Assembly: GCF_028307215.1 (NCBI RefSeq)
Contig: NZ_JAQMHV010000006.1
Location: 1-64,000 of the forward strand
DNA length: 64,000 bases
Direction: 5' to 3'
From: Falsirhodobacter sp. 20TX0035
Lineage (GTDB): Bacteria > Pseudomonadota > Alphaproteobacteria > Rhodobacterales > Rhodobacteraceae
The notes beneath the pieces were generated by a model that saw only the letters and a program-made list of their open reading frames with translations, did not search any database and was not told the origin of the DNA. Made by a program: the position numbers and the translations under genes. Every line of letters begins with the position of its first letter. The first letter of the stretch is position 1. This document shows, piece after piece, positions 8,077-15,727 of the stretch.

Positions 8077-8097
8077 CGGGTGGCGCAGGGCCACCCG
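8077..8097 (-). promoter_or_regulatory. Intercistronic stem-loop between binding-protein and permease genes
   Basis: A perfect 8-bp inverted repeat (CGGGTGGC, 5-base loop, GCCACCCG) sits 5 bases past the stop of the binding-protein gene. It has no U-tract, so it is unlikely to stop transcription fully. Hairpins in this position are known in other ABC operons to protect the upstream mRNA and let the binding protein exceed the membrane parts; that role is inferred here. Confidence 0.65.
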
Positions 8098-8102
8098 CGA
8101 TG

Positions 8103-9197
8103 TCAGTTGCCGGCCAGCGCCGCGTTCCACTTTTCCACGAAGGGACCGGCCTCGGTAATCAGACGCTCGTCAAAGCCCGCGATGATCAGGTTGTCCTCGC
8201 CAATCTGCTCGGCGATCCCTTGGTAGGTGTAGCGGACCTGATCCTCCGGCACATCCTCCCGATACGGGACCAGACCGCCCTTGCCCACCGTCGTCTGCCC
8301 CTCGGTGGACAAAACATAGTCGACGAACAGCTTGGCCGAGTTCATGTTGGCCGCGCCCTTGGGAATGCCGAGGCCGCGCAGCATCATGATTGTGCCATCG
8401 TCCGGGAAGGCAAAGCCCAGGATCTCGCCGCCGGGCTGCTCCAGCCGCGGGAAGATGGTGATGCCCGACACCGCGATGCCCATGACGTATTCGCCGGTCG
8501 CGATCTTCTCGTTCATCGGCCCGCCAGAGGTTTCGCCCCGGATCATCGGACCGATCTTGCGAAGGTTGTCCCAGCCCTCGTCGCCCTTGACGTTCATGTA
8601 GTTCCACCACGCCGCCAGCCCGAAAGAATTGCGGGCCGCGTCATAGGTGGTGATGCGCGCGTCAAAGGTGCCCGGATCGGCCTCGGCCGCGGCGATCAGC
8701 GAGGCGAAGCCCGTAGGGCGCTGTTCGTCCGACAGCAGGGCCGCGTTGTAGGTGATGACCAGCGGGTCCGCGGACATCACCGCCACGCCCGGATAGGGAT
8801 GCGCGAAAGCGGGCAGATGCGCGAATTCGGGGCTGTCATAGGGCTCCATCAGCCCGTCCTTGCCATAGCTCGCCCAGCGATCGTTCGCGCCCGAGACCAG
8901 CACGTCGGCAGTCCGGCTCGACGATCCCTTCTCCGCCTCCCAGCGGGAATGAACGGTGCCGGAGCCGAGATCGATCGTCTCCACATTGATCCACGGGAAC
9001 TCGGCCTTGAAGCCATCCAGAATCGGCTGCCAGTTGTTGTCGGCCATGTTGGAATAGATGGTCAGTCCGGACTCGGACCGCGACCCCTCGACGATAGCGG
9101 AATAATTGGCGGGATAATAATCCGGCAGCTGCTGCGCCAGTACGCCCCCAGGCAGGATCACGGCCGCGGTGATCATATGACGAAGTTGCAGTTTCAT
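8103..9197 (-). CDS. ABC transporter substrate-binding protein (family 1, AfuA-like)
   Basis: This is the periplasmic binding protein (364 aa) of the importer. The N-terminus has a short signal peptide (M-K-L-Q-L-R-H then A-A-V-I-L-P-G-G-V-L-A-Q-Q, cleavage probably after L-A). The mature part has the two-lobed periplasmic pattern (T-I-Y-S-N-M, A-D-V-L-V-S, P-L-V-I-T-Y-N near the middle, E-G-Q-T-T-V-G-K-G-G-L-V-P-Y near the end). The ATG at 9197 is preceded by GGGAGGAAC; a longer frame to 9233 lacks such a site. The closest superfamily is the iron/2-aminoethylphosphonate/polyamine-type group, but its operon partners (CoA-transferase and lyase) point to an organic acid as ligand. Confidence 0.88.
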   Translation of the reverse strand: MKLQLRHMITAAVILPGGVLAQQLPDYYPANYSAIVEGSRSESGLTIYSNMADNNWQPILDGFKAEFPWINVETIDLGSGTVHSRWEAEKGSSSRTADVLVSGANDRWASYGKDGLMEPYDSPEFAHLPAFAHPYPGVAVMSADPLVITYNAALLSDEQRPTGFASLIAAAEADPGTFDARITTYDAARNSFGLAAWWNYMNVKGDEGWDNLRKIGPMIRGETSGGPMNEKIATGEYVMGIAVSGITIFPRLEQPGGEILGFAFPDDGTIMMLRGLGIPKGAANMNSAKLFVDYVLSTEGQTTVGKGGLVPYREDVPEDQVRYTYQGIAEQIGEDNLIIAGFDERLITEAGPFVEKWNAALAGN

Positions 9198-9300
9198 GCG
9201 TTCCTCCCAGAACAAGTCTTTCACCTTCCCCAATCAATGCCGCCTCCACGGCCTGGTTGGGGATAGCAGTCGTCCGAATGCCACGTCGCGAAATACTTAA

Positions 9301-9318
9301 TGTTCACTATTGTGAACA
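9301..9318. promoter_or_regulatory. Candidate IclR operator upstream of the importer operon
   Basis: TGTTCAC-TATT-GTGAACA is a perfect 7+7 bp inverted repeat about 100 bases upstream of the binding-protein start, in an A+T-rich stretch likely to hold the promoter. Further TTGAAC/GAAC words follow at about 9335-9355. The regulator gene next door is IclR type and has a related TTC...GAA repeat at its own start, so this is the natural candidate operator. No binding data are available from sequence alone. Confidence 0.6.
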
Positions 9319-9375
9319 TATTCTTCATATTGAACTCCATCTTGAACGGGGTCAACATCCTTTCGCATGAAAGGA

Positions 9376-9402
9376 GAAAGCCTCCCGGAAGGGGAGGCTT
9401 TC
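9376..9402 (-). terminator. Hairpin terminator after the IclR gene
   Basis: Inverted repeat GAAAGCCTCCC / GGGAGGCTTTC with a 5-base loop, lying 26 bases past the IclR stop. The following run is only moderately T-rich, so termination may be partial, leaving some read-through into the importer operon. Confidence 0.6.
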
Positions 9403-9427
9403 GCAGATGGACTGTAGCGTCGAGACG

Positions 9428-10165
9428 TCAGTGAGCGTGAATGGCACGTCTCCGAATTTCCTCCGTGACGGCTCGCGCTGTGGAAAGTGCTGTCGCACTC
9501 ACCCGCTCGGCCGCCGCCGCCATGCGGCCTTGGGGTCCGGCGATGTTAATCGCGCCGACGACCCTACCCTCGGCGTCAAAAACCGGGGCCGCAACGCCTG
9601 CCGCTCCTTCCACCACGCCATGTGCGTTCATGTAGAACCCATCGCGCTTTGCGCCCTTTATCGCTGCCTGAAGGTCCGCTCTGTCCTTTGCAGACAAACG
9701 CGCGTTGATCCCCTCCAAGACCTCCGCCGCCGCATTCGACAAGATGACGATCCCGCTCGCGACCTTGTGTGCCGGACGGGTCATCGACATGTCCCGGTCA
9801 TATCGAATTTCCCGGGCCGGCAAGATTTTGTTGAGGTAGCGAATCTCACTGCCCTCCAACACGGCGAGGAATCCACTTTCCCCCACTTCGTCCACCGCCC
9901 GGGCGATCAAAGGAGCCGCAAGTGCCAAAAGCGCACCGTGTGAATTTCCGAAGGCCGTGATTTCCCCGGGGAGTCGGGTCAGTAAATAGCGGCCTGTGTT
10001 ATCGCGTTCGATGTAGCCTCTTTCATTGAGTGTCCGCAGCATTTGCAGTGCACTTGACTTGGGCATGCTCAGCGCCGTCGACACTTGCGAAAGGGAGACG
10101 GCGCCCGGTGTCACGGCGAACCATTCCACCAGATCCAGTATCCGTTCGACACCACGTCCGCTCAT
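9428..10165 (-). CDS. IclR-family transcriptional regulator
   Basis: The 245-residue protein has an N-terminal winged helix (about residues 1-65: R-G-V-E-R-I-L-D-L-V-E-W-F, then L-S-Q-V-S-T-A-L-S-M-P-K-S-S-A as the recognition helix) and a C-terminal IclR effector domain that contains G-R-V-V-G-A-I-N-I-A-G-P near the end. IclR proteins bind small aromatic or aliphatic acids and usually control adjacent catabolic operons. The gene lies just upstream of, and parallel to, the importer/CoA-transferase/lyase genes. The ATG at 10165 follows GGAACGG; an ATG frame further upstream would run through the palindrome at 10175-10190. It probably controls the importer operon and itself. Confidence 0.88.
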   Translation of the reverse strand: MSGRGVERILDLVEWFAVTPGAVSLSQVSTALSMPKSSALQMLRTLNERGYIERDNTGRYLLTRLPGEITAFGNSHGALLALAAPLIARAVDEVGESGFLAVLEGSEIRYLNKILPAREIRYDRDMSMTRPAHKVASGIVILSNAAAEVLEGINARLSAKDRADLQAAIKGAKRDGFYMNAHGVVEGAAGVAAPVFDAEGRVVGAINIAGPQGRMAAAAERVSATALSTARAVTEEIRRRAIHAH

Positions 10166-10174
10166 AACCGCTCC

Positions 10175-10190
10175 GTTCCAAATACTGAAC
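10175..10190. promoter_or_regulatory. Palindromic element at the IclR gene start
   Basis: GTTCCAAATACTGAAC is an inverted repeat with GTTC/GAAC ends, 10 bases from the IclR start codon; more GTTC words follow at about 10205-10218. The same half-site (GTTCA/TGAAC) forms the perfect palindrome at 9301-9318, so a protein bound here could block ribosome or polymerase access and autoregulate the gene. Confidence 0.4.
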
Positions 10191-10321
10191 AAGCGTAGCA
10201 TGATGTTCAACCCTGTTCCAGCTTGGAGGATGGTCGCTCATCGCTCCACAATGCTGGTGCGGGCCGGCAGCCAAGGAGCTATCAGGCCGCTTTCTTCATG
10301 CTTTTGATTGACCGGAATCCC

Positions 10322-11644
10322 TTACAGCACCGTCGACAAAAGCAAGATGATGGGCAGCGACACGAGGGATGCCAGACTTACCGGCAAGCTCAGCCCTTTC
10401 AGCGTGCCGCGGACGGTCAATCCCATAAGGCTCGACATCATCCAGAAGCTGTTGCTCGTGACATGCACAAGAAACAGCGCGCCAGATCCTGCGGCCAAGG
10501 CGATCAGAACCGGTGAGATCCCCAAGGTCTGTGCGACAGGGGCAAGCAGAGCCGCAGAGGTGATAGCGGACGCCGACACCGACCCGATGGCGATGTGCAG
10601 CACGGCGGCTATCAGCCAGACCAGAACCAGCGGTGCCGAGGTGTCGGCCGAGAAGTATCCCGACAGAATGTCGCCGAGATCAGTCAGGGCAACGACCGCC
10701 GACAGCGACCCTGCCACGCCCGTCAGCAGAAGGATCTGCCCGCTTTGTGCGAAGGCCCCGGACATCGCATCAAGGCGGACCTCGATCGGAAGACGCGCCT
10801 TGGCGATGAGAAGGGCAATCACCATCCCGACGAACAAGGCAAATGTGGAGTTGCCCACCGCGGTCAGCATGGGATTTCCCAGACCCAGCGCGCGGTCCAC
10901 GGCGCCCGCCGCGATCATTGCGATCGGTACGAGAACGGGAAGAAGGGACATCCGCAAGGAGATGGGGCGCACGTCCTCGTCCACCACCTCGGTCGCGTCG
11001 GTCGTTTCGTCCAGGGCCGGATCCCACAGACCCCGCCTGGCCAGCCGCGTCACGAGGAAGACCGTGATGAAGCCCGTGGGCAAGGCGACGATCAGGCCGA
11101 ACAACAGCATCGTGCCCAGATCCACGCCCAGCATCGCCGCCAAGGCAAGTGCGCCCACACCTGGCACGACCAAGGTCAGCGCCAGATAGATCCCGACCGA
11201 AGTGGCCGCCGCCATGACGGGAACCCCCTCCGGCCCCATCCGGGCCGCGATCCGCCGCGCCAGAGGTGTGGCCATCAACAGCAGCACATCCGTGTAGATC
11301 GCGGGAAAAATGGCCGTTACGACACCGGTCAGCGCATACGGGATGCGGCCGGGGGCCATGCGGTTGGTCAGCAGATCGACGACGCGCTGGAACGCGCCCA
11401 TGCGCTGCATGAAGCTGCCGATCATGATGCCGAAGGCGATCAGCAGGCCGATCTCCCCCATCAACTCGCCAAAGCCGGTGGTGATCGCGGTGATCGTGGG
11501 CACGAAACCCAGACCAGAGCTGAGGCCAAGATACATCGGCCCCACCAGCAGTGCGATGAAGGGGTGAACCCGCACGACAATGACAAGCAGCACGACAAGA
11601 ACGATCGCGAACATCGCGTTCGCGAGAACCAGAAGTTCAGGCAC
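10322..11644 (-). CDS. GntP-family (gluconate:H+ symporter-like) permease
   Basis: This 440-residue inner-membrane protein has about 12 hydrophobic segments with the GntP pattern: H-P-F-I-A-L-L near residue 25, G-F-G-E-L-M-G-E-I-G-L-L-I-A-F-G near 55-70, P-A-I-Y-T-D-V near 115, and H-V-T-S-N-S-F-W close to the C-terminus. GntP proteins take up gluconate and other small hydroxy acids with protons. The start is a GTG at 11644 because GGGAGGAGG lies just upstream. It is the last gene of a cassette with a CoA-transferase and an HMG-CoA-lyase-like enzyme, so the substrate is probably a small hydroxycarboxylate rather than gluconate itself. Confidence 0.85.
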   Translation of the reverse strand: MPELLVLANAMFAIVLVVLLVIVVRVHPFIALLVGPMYLGLSSGLGFVPTITAITTGFGELMGEIGLLIAFGIMIGSFMQRMGAFQRVVDLLTNRMAPGRIPYALTGVVTAIFPAIYTDVLLLMATPLARRIAARMGPEGVPVMAAATSVGIYLALTLVVPGVGALALAAMLGVDLGTMLLFGLIVALPTGFITVFLVTRLARRGLWDPALDETTDATEVVDEDVRPISLRMSLLPVLVPIAMIAAGAVDRALGLGNPMLTAVGNSTFALFVGMVIALLIAKARLPIEVRLDAMSGAFAQSGQILLLTGVAGSLSAVVALTDLGDILSGYFSADTSAPLVLVWLIAAVLHIAIGSVSASAITSAALLAPVAQTLGISPVLIALAAGSGALFLVHVTSNSFWMMSSLMGLTVRGTLKGLSLPVSLASLVSLPIILLLSTVL

Positions 11645-11691
11645 GATTCCTCCTCCCAAAGGATCGACGTCTCAGATCGCCCCGCGCCTCC

Positions 11692-12609
11692 TCAGCGCGG
11701 GGCGGGCGCCGGATGCAGGTCTTCTACAAGCCCGGATTTGGTCAGCTGGCTGGGCACATCGTGGCCAACGATCGCGGCAAGCCCCCGCGCCTCCTCCAGA
11801 AGCGCCCGCAGGTCGAGGCCGGTGTCAACGCCCATCTCGCTGAACATCGCCGCCGTCTCCTCGGTGGCGATGTTTCCAGACGCGCCGGGCGCAAAAGGGC
11901 AACCGCCCAATCCGCCCAAGGCCGCATCGAACCGCCGCACCCCCGCCCGCCAGGCAGCGAAGACGTTGGCCAGCCCAAGCCCGCGGGTGTTGTGCAAATG
12001 CAGCGTCAACGCTCCCGCTCCGGCGATGGAGAGGGCTGCGCCCGCGAGGTCCTCGATCTGCCGGGGGTTGGCCATGCCCGTCGTGTCCGCCAGCGTGACA
12101 CCCGTGCATCCCATCTCGAGATAAAGGCGCACCAGTTCCAGCACCCGTTCCGGCGGTTCGGCCCCTTCAAACGGGCAGCCGAAGGCGGTGGCGACGGTTC
12201 CGTTCAACAGGACGCCCGCCCCCTTGCCCATGCGGACGATGTCGCGGAACCCTGCAAGGCTTTCCTCCGGCGTCATGCGCATGTTGGCCAGATTGTGCGT
12301 GCGACTGACGGACAGAACCATGTTCAGTTCATCGGCCTTGGCCGCAATGGCGCGTTCGGCCCCCTTGGCGTTCGGCACGAGCGCCACATGGATCACGCCC
12401 GGACGCCGTGCAATACCGGCGAACACGTCGGCCGCATCGGCCAGCGCCGGAACCGCCTTGGGCGACACGAAGCTCGAAACCTCCACCCGCGACAGGCCAG
12501 TTGCCGTCAGTGCATCGATCAACGCAATCTTCTGCGCCGTGGGCACGAAGACGGCTTCCATCTGCAGCCCGTCGCGGGGGCCAACCTCCTGCAGGAACAC
12601 GTCTGCCAT
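11692..12609 (-). CDS. Hydroxymethylglutaryl-CoA lyase-family enzyme
   Basis: The 305-residue protein belongs to the HMG-CoA lyase/DRE-TIM metallolyase family, which splits 3-hydroxy-3-methylglutaryl-CoA or related tertiary-alcohol CoA esters to acetyl-CoA plus a keto acid. Seen motifs: E-V-G-P-R-D-G-L-Q near the N-terminus (metal-binding Asp), E-V-S-S-F-V-S-P, the metal site H-L-H-N-T-R-G near residue 205, and the catalytic cysteine loop G-L-G-G-C-P-F-A-P-G-A near 235-245. The start lies 3 bases after the CoA-transferase stop. That context makes CoA activation followed by lyase cleavage the likely pathway; the acid could be 3-hydroxy-3-methylglutarate or a citramalate-like compound. Confidence 0.9.
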   Translation of the reverse strand: MADVFLQEVGPRDGLQMEAVFVPTAQKIALIDALTATGLSRVEVSSFVSPKAVPALADAADVFAGIARRPGVIHVALVPNAKGAERAIAAKADELNMVLSVSRTHNLANMRMTPEESLAGFRDIVRMGKGAGVLLNGTVATAFGCPFEGAEPPERVLELVRLYLEMGCTGVTLADTTGMANPRQIEDLAGAALSIAGAGALTLHLHNTRGLGLANVFAAWRAGVRRFDAALGGLGGCPFAPGASGNIATEETAAMFSEMGVDTGLDLRALLEEARGLAAIVGHDVPSQLTKSGLVEDLHPAPAPR

Positions 12610-12612
12610 GGC

Positions 12613-13797
12613 TCAGCCCCTCCCTGCCGTCACCGCGTCCACACGATCCGGCGCATAGCCGAGGTCTTCCAGCACCGCGCGCGTGTCCTGCCCCAGCGTC
12701 TGGCCCACCCACCGCATCCGGCCGGGCGTTTCGGACAGCTTTGGCACGATGCCCGGGAAGGTCACGGCGGTGCCATCCGGCAAGGCCGCCGAAAGCAGCA
12801 TGTCGCGCGCCTGATAATGGGGATCGGCGACGATGTCGGCCGCCGAGTAGATACGCCCCGAAGGCACCTCGGCCGCCTCCAGCCGTGCCAGAACCTCATC
12901 GATTTCCCGGACCGAGGTCCAACTCAGGATTGCCGCGTCCAGTTCGGCATTCCGCGCGACCCGGCCATCATTGGTGGCCAAGGCCGGGTCTTCGGCCAGA
13001 TCGGGACGTCCGATCGCCATCATCAGGCGACGGAAGATCGCGTCGCTGTTTCCGGCAATCACGGCATAGGCGCCATCGCGCGTCTGATAGGTGTTCGAGG
13101 GGCTTATGCCGGGCAGTGCCCCGCCGGTCCGCTCTCGCACAAGGCCGAACATCGCGTATTCCGGGATCAGGCTTTCCATCACGTTGAACACGCTTTCGGT
13201 CAGCGACACGTCGACGACCTGCCCGCCCCCCTTCGAGCGGGCGTGCAGCAGCGCCATCAGCGCCCCGATCACTCCGTGCAGCGAGGCGAGGGTATCGCCG
13301 AGACTGACACCCACGCGTGCCGGGGGCGACGCGGGATCGCCGGTGGTGTAGCGGATGCCGCCCATCGCTTCGCCGATGGCGCCGAAGCCGGGGCGGTCGT
13401 GATAAGGGCCGTCCTGCCCATAACCCGAGATGCGCACCAGAACGAGGTCCGGGTTCAACGCCTTCAGCACGTCCCAGCCCAGGCCCAGCTTCTCCAGCCC
13501 GCCCGGGCGCAGGTTCTCGATCACCACGTCGGCGCTTGCGGCCAGATCGCGCGCGGCTTCCAGTCCTTCGGGGGATTTCAAGTCCAGCGCGGCGGACCGC
13601 TTGTTTCGGGCCTGAAGATACCACCAAAGCGAGGTTCCTTTGTGCATCTTACGCCAACGGCGCAGCGGATCCCCAGATCCCGGCTGTTCCACCTTGATAA
13701 CCTCGGCCCCGAATTCAGCGAACATCCGTGCGGCAAAGGGTGCCGCGATCAGCGTGCCGATTTCCAGCACGCGAAGGCCGGCCAATGGTCCAGACAT
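12613..13797 (-). CDS. Class III (CaiB/BaiF family) CoA-transferase
   Basis: A second, distinct family III CoA-transferase (394 aa). It has L-A-G-L-R-V-L-E-I-G at the N-terminus, G-A-E-V-I-K-V-E-Q-P near residues 30-39, I-E-N-L-R-P-G-G near 93-100 and S-G-Y-G-Q-D-G-P near 124-131. The likely catalytic aspartate is D168 in S-L-G-D-T-L-A-S. The ATG at 13797 is preceded by AGGAGG, which settles the start; the frame is open upstream but without a ribosome-binding site. The lyase gene follows 3 bases after the stop. It differs clearly in sequence from the CoA-transferase at 4104-5270, so it is not a recent duplicate. Confidence 0.9.
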   Translation of the reverse strand: MSGPLAGLRVLEIGTLIAAPFAARMFAEFGAEVIKVEQPGSGDPLRRWRKMHKGTSLWWYLQARNKRSAALDLKSPEGLEAARDLAASADVVIENLRPGGLEKLGLGWDVLKALNPDLVLVRISGYGQDGPYHDRPGFGAIGEAMGGIRYTTGDPASPPARVGVSLGDTLASLHGVIGALMALLHARSKGGGQVVDVSLTESVFNVMESLIPEYAMFGLVRERTGGALPGISPSNTYQTRDGAYAVIAGNSDAIFRRLMMAIGRPDLAEDPALATNDGRVARNAELDAAILSWTSVREIDEVLARLEAAEVPSGRIYSAADIVADPHYQARDMLLSAALPDGTAVTFPGIVPKLSETPGRMRWVGQTLGQDTRAVLEDLGYAPDRVDAVTAGRG

Positions 13798-13848
13798 GTC
13801 GATCCTCCTCTTCCCACCAAAGGATATGGCGATTCGGGCCAACCCTCC

Positions 13849-13865
13849 ATTCCTGATGCAGGAAT
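13849..13865. promoter_or_regulatory. Candidate LysR-type operator
   Basis: ATTCCT-GATGC-AGGAAT is a perfect 6+6 bp inverted repeat in the 91-base gap between the LysR gene and the CoA-transferase operon. Its T-N11-A layout fits LysR-type binding sites. A second inverted repeat (CCTTCGC-N5-GCGAAGG, 13869-13887) lies between it and the LysR stop and has no U-tract. Confidence 0.5.
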
Positions 13866-13888
13866 ACGCCTTCGCCGATCGCGAAGGG

Positions 13889-14794
13889 TCACCCACGTCG
13901 CAGCGCGTCGTGCAACCGTTCGGCGGCGGCGGACAGCGGGCGCGCGGACTGGTGGACGATGACGATCTCGCGCCGCGCCCAAGGGTCGGTCAGGGCTTCG
14001 GCGTGCAGCGACATCGACGAGCCGAGGATGCCGAACACCGGTGCGGGAATGAGCGCGACGCCCAGACCCGCCTGAACCGTGCGGCACACGGCGTCGAACC
14101 CCGGAACATGGATGCGGCGGCGAAGAGACATTCCTTCGTCCCGTGCCGCCCGTTGAGACCGCATGAAGATGGAGCTTTCAGCATGCAGGCCGATGTGATC
14201 GAACGCCAGGGTGTCCCGGAAGGCCAGCGGTCCCCGCCCCGCCAAAGGATGATCCGCCCGCATGACGACGACGAGATCGTCCGTCTTGTAGGGCACGACC
14301 GTCAGCCCCTGCAGGTCCGCATGGGCGGAGCAGATGCCCAGTTCCGCCTGCCCCTCCTCCACCCCGCGCACAACCTCGAGGCTGGGACGTTCCTGCAGAT
14401 CGACACGCAGATCGGGATGATTCAGGAAGAATCGCTCCAGATCCTCGGGCAGATAGGCGACGATGGCGGAAAGGTTCGCCAGAAGGCGCACATGACCGCG
14501 CACGCCTTTGCGAAAGTCGGACATGTCCGCCGTCAGATCCTGCGCGGCCCCTAGAACCCGTCGCGCATGATGAAGCAGGCTTTCCCCCGCTGCCGTCAGC
14601 CGCATGCCCCGCGGGGTCCGGTCCAGCAGGCGAACCCCGAAATCGGCCTCCAGATCCGCCAGCCGCTTGCTGGCCGCAGACAAGGCGATCGCCTCCCGCC
14701 CGGCCGCACGGGTCAGATTCCGCTCCTCCGCGATGGCGACGAAGATGCGCAGACTGGTCAGGCTTAGACGGTCGGGCGGCAAAATGGATGTCAT
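13889..14794 (-). CDS. LysR-family transcriptional regulator
   Basis: The 301-residue protein has the LysR layout: a winged helix-turn-helix in residues about 10-70 (L-T-S-L-R-I-F-V-A-I-A-E-E-R-N-L-T-R-A-A, then A-A-S-K-R-L-A-D-L-E) and a periplasmic-binding-like effector domain with a terminal helix. It lies upstream of, and in the same direction as, the CoA-transferase/lyase/permease genes rather than divergent from them, which is less usual for LysR pairs. It probably responds to the acid or its CoA ester and drives that operon from the palindrome region. Upstream (14795-14887) an IS1182-family remnant begins almost at once, so its original promoter region may have been altered. Confidence 0.88.
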   Translation of the reverse strand: MTSILPPDRLSLTSLRIFVAIAEERNLTRAAGREAIALSAASKRLADLEADFGVRLLDRTPRGMRLTAAGESLLHHARRVLGAAQDLTADMSDFRKGVRGHVRLLANLSAIVAYLPEDLERFFLNHPDLRVDLQERPSLEVVRGVEEGQAELGICSAHADLQGLTVVPYKTDDLVVVMRADHPLAGRGPLAFRDTLAFDHIGLHAESSIFMRSQRAARDEGMSLRRRIHVPGFDAVCRTVQAGLGVALIPAPVFGILGSSMSLHAEALTDPWARREIVIVHQSARPLSAAAERLHDALRRG

Positions 14795-14887
14795 GGGTCA
14801 TGTCAAACTGCAGAAACGGTGTCACGGCAATGGTTACGTTCCGTGCAGGGGCGGCCCTGCTAAATCCCAAAGTCAGCCGCCGATCTC

Positions 14888-15336
14888 TTAGGGATGTCGA
14901 AGGTCGGCGGACAACCCCTCTGCGATGCAGCGTCGGACGGCCGTTTCGACAACCTGACGCAGCAGGTCGCTGTCGCGGAAGCGGCCATGCCGGTTTTTGG
15001 AGAAGGTCGAATGATCCGGCACCGCCGTGTTCAAGTCGAGCCGGCAGCACCAGCGGTGCGCGAGGTTCAGATGGACCTCCTCGCAGATCCGCCGCTCCGA
15101 CCGGATGCCGAAGCCGTAGCCGATCAGCAGCATGCGGATCATCAGCTCTGGATCGACCGACGGTCGGCCGGTGCTGCGGTAGGACGGTCCAGATGCTGAC
15201 GGATGTCGCCCAGATCCACGAACCGGGCGATGGCCCGGATAAGGTGGTCCTGCGGGATGTGATCCTCCAGCGAGAACTCGTAGACGAGTGCGCCTTGCGC
15301 CATCTGCCGCGATCCCATCATCCCGATCACCTCCAC
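14888..15336 (-). pseudogene. IS1182-family transposase N-terminal remnant, frameshifted
   Basis: The minus strand encodes the N-terminus of an IS1182-type transposase: M-M-G-S-R-Q then L-V-Y-E-F-S-L-E-D-H-I-P and I-A-R-F-V-D-L-G-D-I-R in one frame. After about 15195 the family text continues in another frame: S-T-G-R-P-S-V-D-P-E-L-M-I-R-M-L, C-E-E-V-H-L-N-L and D-H-S-T-F-S-K-N-R-H-G-R-F. One base has been lost near the D-I-R-Q-H-L words. The reading stops at 14888 after about 145 residues, where intact relatives are about 450, so the catalytic part is missing. It lies between the LysR gene and a lipoprotein-like fragment. Confidence 0.85.
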
Positions 15337-15345
15337 CGTCTATGA

Positions 15346-15606
15346 GTGGATCAGGGCCAAACCCGGCCATCAACAGATGTTTTTCGTTACAATCGGCCGA
15401 AAGCCACGACATGTGGACGTGTCGTCGTTTTCATCGTCGCATGCCTTGCGCTGGCGGCGTGCGCGTCCAGTAGCGACATGGCCCATTCGAACCCGAACTA
15501 TTTCCTGGCGGACGTGTCAGCCGACAAGTTCAGCGGCAACTACAAGCCGGCCGAGGGGCGTGAACTGCTGGCGTCCAACGGCAAGGGCAATCGGCCGTCG
15601 GGTTAA
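15346..15606 (+). CDS. Small lipoprotein-like ORF, N-terminus probably disrupted
   Basis: From about residue 26 this frame reads as a lipoprotein signal: V-V-V-F-I-V-A-C-L-A-L-A-A-C-A-S-S, with a lipobox cysteine, followed by a short soluble part (S-N-P-N-Y-F-L-A-D-V-S-A-D-K-F) ending at 15606. No ATG, GTG or TTG lies close to the signal peptide in this frame; the only start is a GTG at 15346, next to the IS1182 remnant, which would add an unlikely 25-residue leader. The original start was probably lost or frameshifted when the element inserted. The function is unknown and expression doubtful. Confidence 0.45.
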   Translation: MDQGQTRPSTDVFRYNRPKATTCGRVVVFIVACLALAACASSSDMAHSNPNYFLADVSADKFSGNYKPAEGRELLASNGKGNRPSG

Positions 15607-15727
15607 AGCGACACGTCATCGGAGGGGCTGGTGGCCTTTGCTGCGATCCGCAAGGACGGTACCGTCGCCCACGGCGGTGCCCAAGCGGGCACCGAACATC
15701 GTGTGACCCGCTTCCGGAAAGGAACGG

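Noticed and set aside
15610..15727. Coding or regulatory element between the lipoprotein-like ORF and the beta-helix stop
   Set aside because: The roughly 115 bases show only short imperfect repeats around GGTACCGTCGCCC and no hairpin with a T-run; nothing could be supported.
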